DNA from: an uncultured Alphaproteobacteria bacterium
GTDB lineage: Bacteria > Pseudomonadota > Alphaproteobacteria > Caulobacterales > Parvularculaceae
Direction of reading: 5' to 3'
Assembly: GCA_902826095.1 (NCBI GenBank)
Contig: CADEDN010000002.1
Location: 62,001 to 126,000 of the forward strand
DNA: 64,000 bases
The translations under genes and the position numbers were made by a program. The notes beneath the pieces were generated by a model that was given only the letters and a program-made list of their open reading frames with translations, ran no database searches and was not told the DNA's origin. Each line of letters begins with the position of its first letter. Within the stretch, counting starts at the first letter, position 1. This document shows positions 53,680 through 63,000 of this stretch, piece by piece.

Positions 53680-55641
53680 ATGAGCGACGAGGACGAGTTC
53701 CGCCCGAGACTGGGCCGCATCCGGTCCATCGGCGGGCGCGCGGCGAAGCGCTTTACGGCCAAGCTCTACGCCCGCATGGAGAAGGCGCGGCCCGGCGTCT
53801 TTGCGAAGCGAACGGGCGCGAGGTTTTCCGGCGCGCGGATCGGGCGCGGGGCCGGCGTTGCAGCAAGCTTCACACATCGCGCGCACCCTTTCGCGAAGTT
53901 TCGCGCGCGCCGGGTTGCGGTCAAGATCCGCTCGGTGCGGCTGGGGCATAACGGCCTCGCCAAGGCGCGGGCGCATCTTCGCTATATCCAGCGCGACGGC
54001 GCCGAGAGGGACGGAACGCCTGGCAAGCTCTATGGACCGGCGCCAGACGCCGTCGACGGAGAGGCGTTCCTTGAAGAGGGAAAGACCGACCGCCACCAGT
54101 TCCGGATCATCCTGTCGCCGGAAGAGGCGGGCGAGCTCAAGGATCTTGAAGCATTCACGCGCGACGTCATGGCGTCGGCGGAACGCGATCTTGGAACGAG
54201 GCTCGACTGGGTCGCCGTCAATCACTACGACACCGATCACCCCCATGTGCATGTGGTCCTCCGCGGGCGCACCGATAACGGCAAGGACCTCGTCATCGCC
54301 CGCAATTACATCACCCACGGGTTCCGCGGCCGCGCCGAGGAGCGCGCGACGCTCGAATTGGGCGAGCGACGCGATCTCGATATCGCACGGGCGCGCATGC
54401 GCGAGGCGACGCAGGAGCGCTTCACCTCGATCGACCGCGAACTCCAGGACTTGAACGCCGGCGGCGTCGTAAGTTCGAGCGAACCCCGGACCGTCTATGA
54501 CCGCTTCCGGTCGAAGCTTTTCATGGCGCGCCTGAGGACTCTCGAAGCGATGCAGCTTGCGCGCCGGGACCGCGACGGGTGGCGATTGTCGCCCGCGATG
54601 GAGGATACGCTCCGCGGCATGGGCCGGCGCGGCGACATCATCCGCTCGATGGAGCATGCCGTCGGCGACCGGTTCTCGCTTCATCATTTGCGCGAATTTG
54701 CATGCGAGACGGCGCCTTTGAGGCTCGTCGGGCGGGTGATCGGATCGGGCGCCGCGGATGACGCGCATGAGCGGCGTTTTCTCGCGCTTGACGGCGCCGA
54801 TGGGAACCAGTGGCATGTCGCGGTCGAGCTGAAGCCCGGCGCGATGCCGCCGGAAGGCGCCATCGTTGAGGTTTCAAGAGGCGCGGGGAGCTCTCGCAAA
54901 TCCGATCTCACCATCGCGGCGATCGCTGAGAGAAACGGCGGCATCTATTCGAACGAGCTGCACGAGATCGGCGATCCGCGATCGACCGCCGACTATCGCC
55001 TGACGCACAAGCGACGCCTTGAGGCCCTGCGGCGAGCCGGGATCGTCGAGCGCGAAGCAGACGGCTCCTGGCGCGTGCCCGATGATTATTTGCAGCGCGC
55101 CGCCGAGTTCGAACGCGGCAAGGCGTCCGCCAATATCCGCGTGCTGGCCTTTGTGTCGCTGGAAGAGCTGCCGCAAGCCCGCGCGCGCACCCTGCTCGAT
55201 GATGCGCTGGAAAGTCACGAGAAGCTCGAAACTGTGCCTGCCGGTTTCGGCGGTGAATTGCGCGGCGCGCTCGTCGCGCGCCGGCGCTGGCTGATCGAGC
55301 AAGGCCTCGCGACAGAAGAGAGCGCGCGGCTGGTCATCGATCGAAAGCGGCTGGCGCTGATGGAGCAAGAGATCGTCGCCGCGGCGGGCGCGCGGCTTTC
55401 GAAACAGATGGGCAAAGCTTTCGACCAGCCGGTTGAGGGCGAACGCTTGACCGGGATTTACCGGCGATCCGTCGATCTGCCGGCAGGGCGTTTCGCGATC
55501 GTCGAGCGGTCCAAGGAGTTCTCGCTCGTTCCCTGGCGGGAAGCGCTGGAGGCGCGGCGGGGCTTGGAGATTTCCGGGGTCATCAAGCGGGGCGGGATCA
55601 CCTGGGACTTCGGCAGGAGCCGCGGCGGGCCGGCGCTTTAG
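53680..55641 (+). CDS. VirD2-like relaxase (DUF3363 type)
   Basis: A 653-residue relaxase that would nick the transfer origin and pilot the strand. The metal-binding three-His motif is at 182-191 (HYDTDHPHVHVVLRG) with RNYITHGFR after it. A candidate catalytic Tyr is Y102 in ARAHLRYIQRDG, the form seen in DUF3363 relaxases. The N-terminal 80 residues are very basic. The long C-terminal part (from about 270) is DUF3363. The start is taken at 53680; 53662 is also possible and neither has a strong ribosome binding site. The transfer origin is probably nearby but I could not locate a nick consensus. Confidence 0.88.
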   Translation: MSDEDEFRPRLGRIRSIGGRAAKRFTAKLYARMEKARPGVFAKRTGARFSGARIGRGAGVAASFTHRAHPFAKFRARRVAVKIRSVRLGHNGLAKARAHLRYIQRDGAERDGTPGKLYGPAPDAVDGEAFLEEGKTDRHQFRIILSPEEAGELKDLEAFTRDVMASAERDLGTRLDWVAVNHYDTDHPHVHVVLRGRTDNGKDLVIARNYITHGFRGRAEERATLELGERRDLDIARARMREATQERFTSIDRELQDLNAGGVVSSSEPRTVYDRFRSKLFMARLRTLEAMQLARRDRDGWRLSPAMEDTLRGMGRRGDIIRSMEHAVGDRFSLHHLREFACETAPLRLVGRVIGSGAADDAHERRFLALDGADGNQWHVAVELKPGAMPPEGAIVEVSRGAGSSRKSDLTIAAIAERNGGIYSNELHEIGDPRSTADYRLTHKRRLEALRRAGIVEREADGSWRVPDDYLQRAAEFERGKASANIRVLAFVSLEELPQARARTLLDDALESHEKLETVPAGFGGELRGALVARRRWLIEQGLATEESARLVIDRKRLALMEQEIVAAAGARLSKQMGKAFDQPVEGERLTGIYRRSVDLPAGRFAIVERSKEFSLVPWREALEARRGLEISGVIKRGGITWDFGRSRGGPAL

Positions 55642-55736
55642 GGACGGAAATGGCGGAATCCAGTGGAATTATCAATTGATCGTATTATCATAAATCTTGC
55701 CAAATGCATGAAAATGCCCTATATGGAGGCCAAAGG

Positions 55737-56180
55737 ATGACCCTGATGAAACTTGAAGCCGTTGACCGTTTGCCGCCCAAGGAAGCGCGTGGCGATTTTC
55801 CGCTGCCGCCGGGCGATTACGGCATTTCTGATGCGGAAGGCCTCGCCATGGCGGAAGCCGCCGTCAATCTCTTCCGCTTCTGGGGCCTCACCGACGCGGA
55901 GGCCTGCACGCTCTTGGGCGGGATTTCGACGGCGACCTATAATCGCTGGAAGCGCGCCGAGATCAGTCGCCTCAATGTCGACCAGAAAACCCGTCTTTCG
56001 ATCCTGATGGGCATCCACAAGGCCTTGCGCATTCTCTTCACCGAGAATGAGCGCGTCTACGCCTGGGTGAAAAAACCGAACAAGGCTTTTGGAGGCCGCT
56101 CTGCGCTCGAGATCATGCTGCAGGGCCAGATCATGGATCTCTTTGACGTGCGCTTCTATCTCGATGCGGCCCGCGGCTAA
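55737..56180 (+). CDS. Xre/MbcA/ParS-type antitoxin (DUF2384)
   Basis: A 147-residue antitoxin of the Xre-RES class. Residues 40-95 form the HTH (FRFWGLTDAEACTLLGGISTATYNRWKRAE), and the C-terminal DUF2384 part (RILFTENERVYAWVKKPNKAFGGRSALEIML) binds the toxin. The ATG at 55737 follows GGAGG; an upstream ATG at 55704 is less likely. It overlaps the RES toxin gene by one base (TAATG). The upstream 90 bp are A+T-rich with repeated ATTATCA, a possible operator. Confidence 0.9.
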   Translation: MTLMKLEAVDRLPPKEARGDFPLPPGDYGISDAEGLAMAEAAVNLFRFWGLTDAEACTLLGGISTATYNRWKRAEISRLNVDQKTRLSILMGIHKALRILFTENERVYAWVKKPNKAFGGRSALEIMLQGQIMDLFDVRFYLDAARG

Positions 56181-56878
56181 TGGCGCCGCCACTGACGCGC
56201 CTTCGCTGGCGCAAGACGCACCGGATTATTTCGACACGCCATCCGCCGATCGATCTCTTCGAAGACATCGCCGATCCCGCGAACTGGGATGCGATCGCCT
56301 CAGGCGAATCGAAATCGAATGCGCGCGTTGCGGCGAGCATCGGGCGGCTGGAACTGGTGCCGCCCGAACGGCGCGTCGGCGGCGCCGGTTCGAGCTATGT
56401 CATGGCGCCCTTCGTCCATATCAGCCCGCGGTTCCAGGGGCGGTTCCATGACGGGAGCTCCGGCGCCTACTACGCCGCAAACCGGTTCGAGACCGCAATC
56501 GCCGAGACGACGTTTCATCGCGCGCGCATCTACGCCGACACCAACGAACGCCCGGGCTGGTTCAGCCAGTTCCGCGAACTTGTCGGATCGATCGACGCGC
56601 GGGTTCATGATTTGAGAGGAAGCGGGGAATTCGAAGCGTGCCTCGCGCCGGACAGTTACGCCGCGTCGCAGGCCCTTGCGCGCGAGCTCCGCGCCGAAGG
56701 CTCAAATGGCGTCGTCTATACAAGCGTCCGCGACCCCGACGGCCAGTGCGTCGCCGCCTTCTGGCCGGATGTCGTATCAATCCCGGTTCTGGGGCGGGCG
56801 CTCGCCTATCACTTTGACGGGGAACACATCAATCTCATCCGGGATCAGACGAGCAAGGAAGTGTGGAGGATCGTGTGA
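56180..56878 (+). CDS. RES-domain toxin
   Basis: A 232-residue toxin. RES proteins of this class act on NAD+ (as ADP-ribosyltransferase-like or NAD-phosphorylase enzymes). The Arg, Glu and Ser of the family can be placed in the N-terminal and middle strands and in GVVYTSVRD near residue 180; SSGAYYAANRFETAIAETTFHRARI is the characteristic core with the conserved Glu. Paired with the upstream antitoxin by a one-base overlap. The pair probably stabilises the element. Confidence 0.88.
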   Translation: MAPPLTRLRWRKTHRIISTRHPPIDLFEDIADPANWDAIASGESKSNARVAASIGRLELVPPERRVGGAGSSYVMAPFVHISPRFQGRFHDGSSGAYYAANRFETAIAETTFHRARIYADTNERPGWFSQFRELVGSIDARVHDLRGSGEFEACLAPDSYAASQALARELRAEGSNGVVYTSVRDPDGQCVAAFWPDVVSIPVLGRALAYHFDGEHINLIRDQTSKEVWRIV

Positions 56879-56946
56879 CAAGTGTCAGCTTTGCGCGCAA
56901 AAAGAGACATTCGGACTTAAGCATGAGTTGGCCGCTGACCTGCAGT

Positions 56947-57777
56947 CTAGAAACAGCCAAGTTGATTGGCTGCTTCCAACAAAAAACTGCGGACATGCTC
57001 TGCTTTCGTAACAGCAAGAGCGCCCTGACCCGAGGGCCATCCCCATACCACGCCCGCGACTTTCGCGAGGCTCGGCGTCCATTCCAGTCCGCTCGCTCGG
57101 GCTTCAACGAAGCAAGTGTTCCAGACCGTCGAGCCACTCAAACCGGGCGGCTTGTGACGACTTTTGCCTGCGACTGCGGTGGCGAGGTCTGGAAGGTAGG
57201 CGATCCCAAAATGGAAGCGATGGTCGATCTCTTTGTGGTCGGCCAACTTCACCTCGCGGGCCAAGCTTGTCGTGGACTCGAAATGCATCTCCCCGAAAAG
57301 AAACTTGGTGCGCTCTCCCGCAAAGCCAGCGACGGCAAATACTTCTGACGGAAACGGCGTGTGCGCTAAAGCAATCTGATCCACCTGAATAAGAGCCGAA
57401 CGGTGATTGAGTTCAGACCAAGCGTCGTCATTGACGGGCAGCAGCGCCAAGTCCCAGGGCCACGCTTGCTCGGAGTGATTTCCGATAACGCGCGGCATGT
57501 CTTCCTGCTCATCAAGGCGAAAGCCGAGCTTCTCGGATGCTCTGACGCGCGCTACATGCTCATTCGTCAGGATGTATTTGCGACCATCCAATTCGATGAA
57601 AGAGCCTGAGCCCCACGGTTCTCCATGATCGCCATGATCCACGAATATCGGCGTTCGATACTGCTTCAGGTGCGCCATCATTGCGGTGGTTAGCCCTGGC
57701 ATCGCCGCGTCCCACTCTTCTTTGCTGAAGAGAAGTTTGGATTCAGATGATGGTTCATCGCGCGCGGTCATGTGCAT
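56947..57777 (-). CDS. Trypsin-like serine protease domain protein, cytoplasmic
   Basis: A 276-residue protein with a chymotrypsin-fold catalytic triad: H74 in GRKYILTNEHVAR, D109 in WPWDLALLPV and S214 in PPGLSGSTVW. GSGSFIELDG before the His is the usual lead strand. No signal peptide, so it acts in the cytoplasm. Such small soluble proteases occur in defence loci, including beside STAND ATPases, and here one stands about 2.3 kb from the nuclease-STAND gene at 60047, though on the opposite strand. Target unknown. The start at 57777 lacks a clear ribosome binding site; ATG at 57771 is an option. Confidence 0.75.
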   Translation of the reverse strand: MHMTARDEPSSESKLLFSKEEWDAAMPGLTTAMMAHLKQYRTPIFVDHGDHGEPWGSGSFIELDGRKYILTNEHVARVRASEKLGFRLDEQEDMPRVIGNHSEQAWPWDLALLPVNDDAWSELNHRSALIQVDQIALAHTPFPSEVFAVAGFAGERTKFLFGEMHFESTTSLAREVKLADHKEIDHRFHFGIAYLPDLATAVAGKSRHKPPGLSGSTVWNTCFVEARASGLEWTPSLAKVAGVVWGWPSGQGALAVTKAEHVRSFLLEAANQLGCF

Positions 57778-57799
57778 CAGAATACACGAAGCCCATTCA

Positions 57800-58340
57800 T
57801 GCCGGGAAAAAGAGTCCCAAGCTTGAAGCTGGGGTGCTGCTGCACCCCTGCCACTCTGGCGAAGAGTGGGGGTAGCAAGCGCAAGGAGGCCCCGACCGAG
57901 GGTCCGCGCGCAAAGCGCGTGGAGACGTTTGGATGCCTTGCGCGCGCGAGGGGCGAAGCCCCTTAGCCAATGCGCGAGGGATCGAAGCCGGATGGCTGAG
58001 ATGCCGCGCGGCTCGGTTCACCAAGAGCCCGGCCCGAAAGGGCGCGCCTGACTTTTATGGGTCTTTTATCACGCCGAGGGGGCCTCCGGTTCCCCCTCTA
58101 CCCCAGGAGCACCGGGAGCACGTGTTGAGCACGGCAGCACCAAGAGCACCGGGAGCACAGGCAAATGGCTGTAACCAACTGGGTCTATTCGGCTTTTTGA
58201 AAACATGCCTTTCAACTAACTATACGGGTGGACAACATATAATGTCGGTTCATATTATCAGTAAGCACCAAATGACCATTTTTCGGCAATTCAGTGACGA
58301 CTTAAGTCATTGGTATAACACGTTTTTTGTGAAATTATGG
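57800..58340. other. Hairpin- and repeat-rich non-coding region, candidate origin or structured RNA
   Basis: No gene is supported over 540 bp. It has a series of perfect hairpins: 57831-57837 with 57842-57848, 57851-57857 with 57863-57869, and 57950-57954 with 57958-57962. A 15-bp direct repeat (58107-58121 and 58144-58158) forms part of a cluster of AGCAC units. Then comes an A+T-rich tract, 58190-58340, sharply different from the surrounding DNA. Iterated repeats next to an A+T-rich zone just before a plasmid-type gene recall a replication origin; the hairpin array could instead be a non-coding RNA or transfer origin. Confidence 0.4.
58107..58158 (+). repeat. Iteron-like AGCAC repeat cluster
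   Basis: The 15-mer GAGCACCGGGAGCAC occurs twice, 37 bp apart start to start, with further AGCAC units between them. It lies directly left of the A+T-rich tract at 58190-58340. Confidence 0.6.
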
Positions 58341-58492
58341 ACGTGTCGGATGGCGAGCGGTCTGCCTTCTGCGGTGTCCAATCCGCAGAAGGCTGGCGCA
58401 GTGAAGAAGGCCGGGCAGGCTTTTCCGCGTCGTTCCGTAGGCCCGGGGGTCCAAACTCCGGGCCGCCCCTTGAACATACAGGAGAAGAGAAA

Positions 58493-59113
58493 TTGGCAGA
58501 AGAAAGTAAAAAGCGGCGCACGAAGATAGCCCGTCAGAAACTGGCGCTTCGCGATTCACTTTGGCCCGACATGGATGAAGACCGGTTGTGGAATCGCGAG
58601 AAATCTGACGGGTGGCTGAGCGTCCCGCGCTCCATGCCTCTGCTCATGCAGATCATGGACAATCTCTCAAAGGGCAAGCCCGTTTCCTCAACCTACATCG
58701 ACTTGTGGTGCCGCGCGTACGACGACTCTTTCATCATCGCCAACAAGCACCGCGAGATGGCGTTCTTCTCCGGCTTCACAGGCGAGCGGGCTGAACGGAC
58801 ATGGGCAAGCCGCATGCGTATCCTCGCCGAGCTCGGCTTTATCGAGATCGCCGAGGGTCCCAACGGGCCGATCAGCTACGTGATCATCTACAATCCCTAC
58901 CAAGTGGTGCTGAAGTACTTCCAGAACGGCAGCATCAATACGGCGACGTTCAATGCTCTCAAGCAGCGTATGATCGAAATTGGCGCGCAGGATCTTGATG
59001 GAACGGAATCCACGAAGCCGAAGAAAGCCCAGCCGAGCGTTCAGGAAATCCTGAACCGCCCGATCAAGCGCAAGAAGGCTACGTCGGCGAAAGCCGCCGC
59101 AAAAGCCGGGTAA
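58493..59113 (+). CDS. Plasmid-type protein of unknown function, winged-helix-like
   Basis: A 206-residue basic protein of a kind I associate with broad-host plasmids (LPSVPRSMPLLMQIMDNLSKGKPVSSTYIDLWCRAYDD and TWASRMRILAELGFIEI regions), perhaps a small replication or regulatory protein with a winged helix. TTG at 58493 is chosen as the start because AGGAGAAG precedes it at good distance and the region upstream to 58337 in the same frame has no protein-like features. It overlaps the next gene by one base (TAATG), coupling the two. The function is not proven. Confidence 0.65.
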   Translation: MAEESKKRRTKIARQKLALRDSLWPDMDEDRLWNREKSDGWLSVPRSMPLLMQIMDNLSKGKPVSSTYIDLWCRAYDDSFIIANKHREMAFFSGFTGERAERTWASRMRILAELGFIEIAEGPNGPISYVIIYNPYQVVLKYFQNGSINTATFNALKQRMIEIGAQDLDGTESTKPKKAQPSVQEILNRPIKRKKATSAKAAAKAG

Positions 59114-59964
59114 TGTCGAGCCCTTCCGAGAACTTTTGGGACTATCTTACGACCGAAGAAGGTGAGGCCGCACAAGATGCAATATCGGAGCTAAACGACG
59201 TCCGCTGGATAGAGCCGCTTTTGCGCTCCATTCAAGACAACGGTGGCGTGACGCGCAACACCATGCCGCTTCTATTTGAACTGCGCTTTGCTCACGCGCT
59301 GCATCGCGCAGGAGTGATGGCGGAATACGAAATTGGCGGAGAAGGCGATTCCACGTTGGATTTCGGCTTCACATACGAAGGTCAGCCATGGCGAGTCGAA
59401 TTGATGCGACTTCACGAAACTCAGGCCGCGCGAGATGCATCGCGGTCGGGTGTGGACGATGAAGGCGTCACATGGTTCGGGCGCGTTCTTAGCAGCGTCG
59501 CAGAAGATGCAAGGGAATCGGAAGAAGGCGAAACTGTTCAAGCGGTGCAGCGCATTTGCCAGAAATGCGAGAAGAATGGCCAACCGTATAAATTCCCTGT
59601 CCCGGGAACAGCCGTTCAAGTTCTGCTGGTCGATTTTCGCACTTTTCTGCACGGCGGCGACCTTGCTGATCGTATCCACGTAGGCCTTGGCGGCGAGTTT
59701 GTTGCGGAGCCGTTCCGTCGCTATTGGAGCGGGCAACTCATCTCCGGTGTGTTCAGCGAACGCACCCCCGTAAGGGGCGCAGTGCACATACGCGAGCGCG
59801 TCCACTTTCTCGGCTTCGTCAATGAGCAAAGCTATGGGGAAGGCGCATTCGCGGGCGCAATTCTGTTCGTAGCCAATCCACGCTTATTCACGGACGTGGG
59901 TCACGCGCGAGAGGCTCTTGCGCGATGGCCGCTCCAGCCCGCCAGATTGGTCAATGGCGGATAG
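59113..59964 (+). CDS. Protein of unknown function, possible nuclease-like fold, upstream of STAND gene
   Basis: A 283-residue soluble protein without a recognised family. Residues 50-100 (LFELRFAHALHRAG, STLDFGF, WRVELMRL) have the helix-strand-strand order with Glu/Asp/Glu (E56, D83, E96) seen in PD-(D/E)XK folds, but the final Lys is missing (ELM-R), so activity is doubtful. A CQKCEKNG motif near residue 140 might bind metal. It is coupled to the plasmid-type gene by a one-base overlap, and the STAND gene starts 82 bp after its end, so a shared transcript is likely. Confidence 0.6.
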   Translation: MSSPSENFWDYLTTEEGEAAQDAISELNDVRWIEPLLRSIQDNGGVTRNTMPLLFELRFAHALHRAGVMAEYEIGGEGDSTLDFGFTYEGQPWRVELMRLHETQAARDASRSGVDDEGVTWFGRVLSSVAEDARESEEGETVQAVQRICQKCEKNGQPYKFPVPGTAVQVLLVDFRTFLHGGDLADRIHVGLGGEFVAEPFRRYWSGQLISGVFSERTPVRGAVHIRERVHFLGFVNEQSYGEGAFAGAILFVANPRLFTDVGHAREALARWPLQPARLVNGG

Positions 59965-60046
59965 CGCGCATGGCGAGAGTCGAACATATCGGGAACTTGC
60001 GCTATAATGTCAGCCGAATCGGCCCCTGTTCGCCGAAGGACCAACC

Positions 60047-63000
60047 ATGATTTTTGAGGTTACACCCGCACATATTGAGGCGCTGTCTGACGCCGACCTG
60101 AGGACACTGATCGGCTATCTTGCCGAGCAGGAAATTACGCGCGCGGGCTATTCAGCGTCCTGCGTAACATATGGCGGCCATCAGAACGCAGCGGACGGTG
60201 GCATTGACGTTCGCTCTAATGTCGGCGGCGGAAACATCGCTGGCTATATCCCGCGTCCGCAAACAGGCTTCCAGGTCAAGGCCGAGGATATGGCCGCGGC
60301 GGATATCGGCAGGGAGATGTGTCCCGGCGGCGCGTTGCGCGCGTCGATCACCGCACTCAGAGAAGCGGGCGGCGCATATATTATTGTCAGTTCGACCGGC
60401 TCGGTTTCCGACACGGCCCTGAGCAAGCGGCGCAATGCCATGGCAAGAGCCGTGGCGGACACCCCGGCGGCAGCCGGACTGCACTTGGATTTTTACGACC
60501 GGCGCAGGGTCGCAAGCTGGGTGAACCAGCATCCGGGTCTGATCCCGTGGGTGCGGAGCCGCGTTGGCCTGCCGCTTTCGGGATGGCGACCGTTCGAGGA
60601 TTGGTCGAGTTCGCCGGGCGCAGCCGATGAAGCGTATCTCACCGACGATCACGTTCGGCTCGTGAGTACGCGCCTGAAGGACACCAATGGCCTGAGCGCG
60701 ATCGACGGTATCAACAAGGTGCGTGAGATTCTCTCGCAGCCCAAAGGCTCTGTCCGGCTGGTAGGATTGTCGGGCGTGGGCAAGACGCGCTTGGTGCAAG
60801 CGCTGTTCGACGAAACGCTCGGTGCGGACGCGCTCGATAAACGCCTTGCCGTCTACACCGATCTGGCGGATGGCCCCGACCCGGTGCCGCAGGAGCTTCA
60901 GGCCCACATTCACAATCTCGATCAGCGCTGCATCCTGATCATCGATAATTGCGGTATCGACCTTCATCGCAAGCTGGTCGCGCGCATGAAGAATGCGAAG
61001 AGCGGCGTCAGCCTGATCACGATTGAATACGATATCAGCGACAACGAGCCTGAAAACACGGACACGTTCAAGCTTGAGCCGTCTTCGAGCGAGATCATCG
61101 AGAAGATTATCGCGCGGCGCTACCCGCAACTCACCAACTCGGAAATCCGCACTATTGCGAACTTTTCCGAGGGAAATTCCCGCGTGGCGCTGGCGCTGGC
61201 GGAAACAGCGCAGGACGGCGAGTCTCTGGCCAATCTTCAGGACAGCGACCTCATCGAGCGTCTCTTCCGCCAGAACCGGCAGGACAATCCAGCCCTGCTC
61301 CGGGCCGCGAAAGTGTGTTCGCTTGTGTATTCGTTCGACGGCGAAACGCTGGAAGGGGACGAAGCGGAATTGCCGCTTCTCGCCGCGCTTGCCGAACAGA
61401 CTGTCTCCGAGTTTCACGGCCATGTGGCCGAGCTTCACCGCCGCCAGCTCGTCCAGAAGCGCTCGAAGTGGCGTGCGCTGCTTCCGCACGCATTAGCCCA
61501 CAAGCTGGCAAAACAGGCGCTTCAGGACATCCCGGCGCAAACGCTGAGCCAAAAGCTTTCGGATATTGCGCCCGAGCGCCTGCTTAAATCGTTCTCGCGC
61601 CGCCTCGGCTGCCTGCATGAATCCCCGGAGGCGCAGGCCATCGTCGGGCAATGGCTTGGCTCCGGCGGGCGGCTTGAAAATGTCGAATCCCTCAGCGATC
61701 TGGACATAGTTCTGCTGGACAATGTCGCGCCGGTGAACCCCGACGCCGTCATGACGGCGATCCGCAGCGCCGCAAAGCGCAGCGCCGACTTCTTCTCAGA
61801 CAGCAATCCGCACAGGCGGGAGACTGTCGATCTGCTCCGCTCATTGGCCTACGACGCGCAGACCTTCGATGAGGCCGTGGGCTGCATCGCCAAGTTAGCG
61901 CGCGTGGTCACGGAATCGAACAATACGGGCGAGGCGATCAACGTCTTCAAGTCGATGTTCTATATCTACCTCTCCGGCACGCATGCGCCGCCGCAACAGC
62001 GGGCGGGCTTCCTCATGAAACTTGCGCGCGGGGACAACGAGGCCCACGCGATGGTGCTCTCCGCGCTGGACGCCATGCTTGAGTGCTCACATTTCTCGTC
62101 CGGCTACGGCTTCGAGTTCGGAACGCGCAAACGCGATTACGGGTATCATCCGAACACACGCGCTGAGATCAACGACTGGTACAAAACGACATTCGCATTC
62201 GCGCAGAACCTCGCGCAGCTCCCTGCTTACCGCGACGAGGTTCGCAAAATGGTGGCCTCGCAGCTCCGCCACCTGGCGCCCGACACCGGGCTGACCGATG
62301 AGCTCGTGGCCTTGTCGGACAGCTTTGCCAGTGATGGCGGCTGGCCTGAAGGTTGGGCGGGAGCGCGTGCAGCGGCGCGGGCTGCGAAAAAGGCAAAGCG
62401 AAAGGATGACGCCGGAAAATTCGAGGCCCTTGCCAAGCGGCTTGAGCCGAATTCCATTCACCAGCGCATTTCCAGCTACGTCCTGCCGGAGCAATGGGGC
62501 GCGCTCGATATTGCGGAGATCGACTTCGAGGATTCCAAGCGCTTCGAGAAAGCGCACAAGCAGGTGGAACTGGTGTGCGCCGGTATCGGCAAGGAACTGG
62601 CGGCGGACTTGCGGGCGCTGGCCGATCACCTCCCGATGATGCTTCAATCCAGCTCGATGCGCGTCTCCACGGTGGCCGCCGAAGTTGGCCGCGCCACCAC
62701 GGCCCCGCAGGATGCGTGGAATATCATCAAGACTGCGGTGACAACGCCAGATGTCGAATCAAAGGGCTTCGCGTTCCCGGCACATTTCCTTTTGGGTCTT
62801 GCGGAGCAGAACAAGGTGCTTGCTGACGCCTATCTAGACGAGGCGCTTGCCTCTCCGGCGTTTCACCCGAGCTTTGTCTACATGCAGTCCGTCGTCGGCG
62901 TAGACGCGCGTGGGTGCGACCGGATTGTCGAAGCGAGCAAACTTGAATCTGTGCCGACTCACACATTCGGCACGCTCGGGTACGGGCGGGCTTGCGACGA

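Noticed and set aside
53593-54816. 407-codon minus-strand frame over the relaxase
   Set aside because: Antisense shadow of the relaxase, whose His motif and Tyr are clear on the other strand.
55697-55725. TTGCCA and TATATG 17 bp apart before the antitoxin gene, as a promoter
   Set aside because: The start site would fall after the Shine-Dalgarno sequence of the antitoxin gene, so it cannot serve that gene in the usual way.
60152-61489. 445-codon minus-strand frame over the STAND gene
   Set aside because: Antisense to the nuclease and ATPase motifs; Arg-rich, no features of its own.
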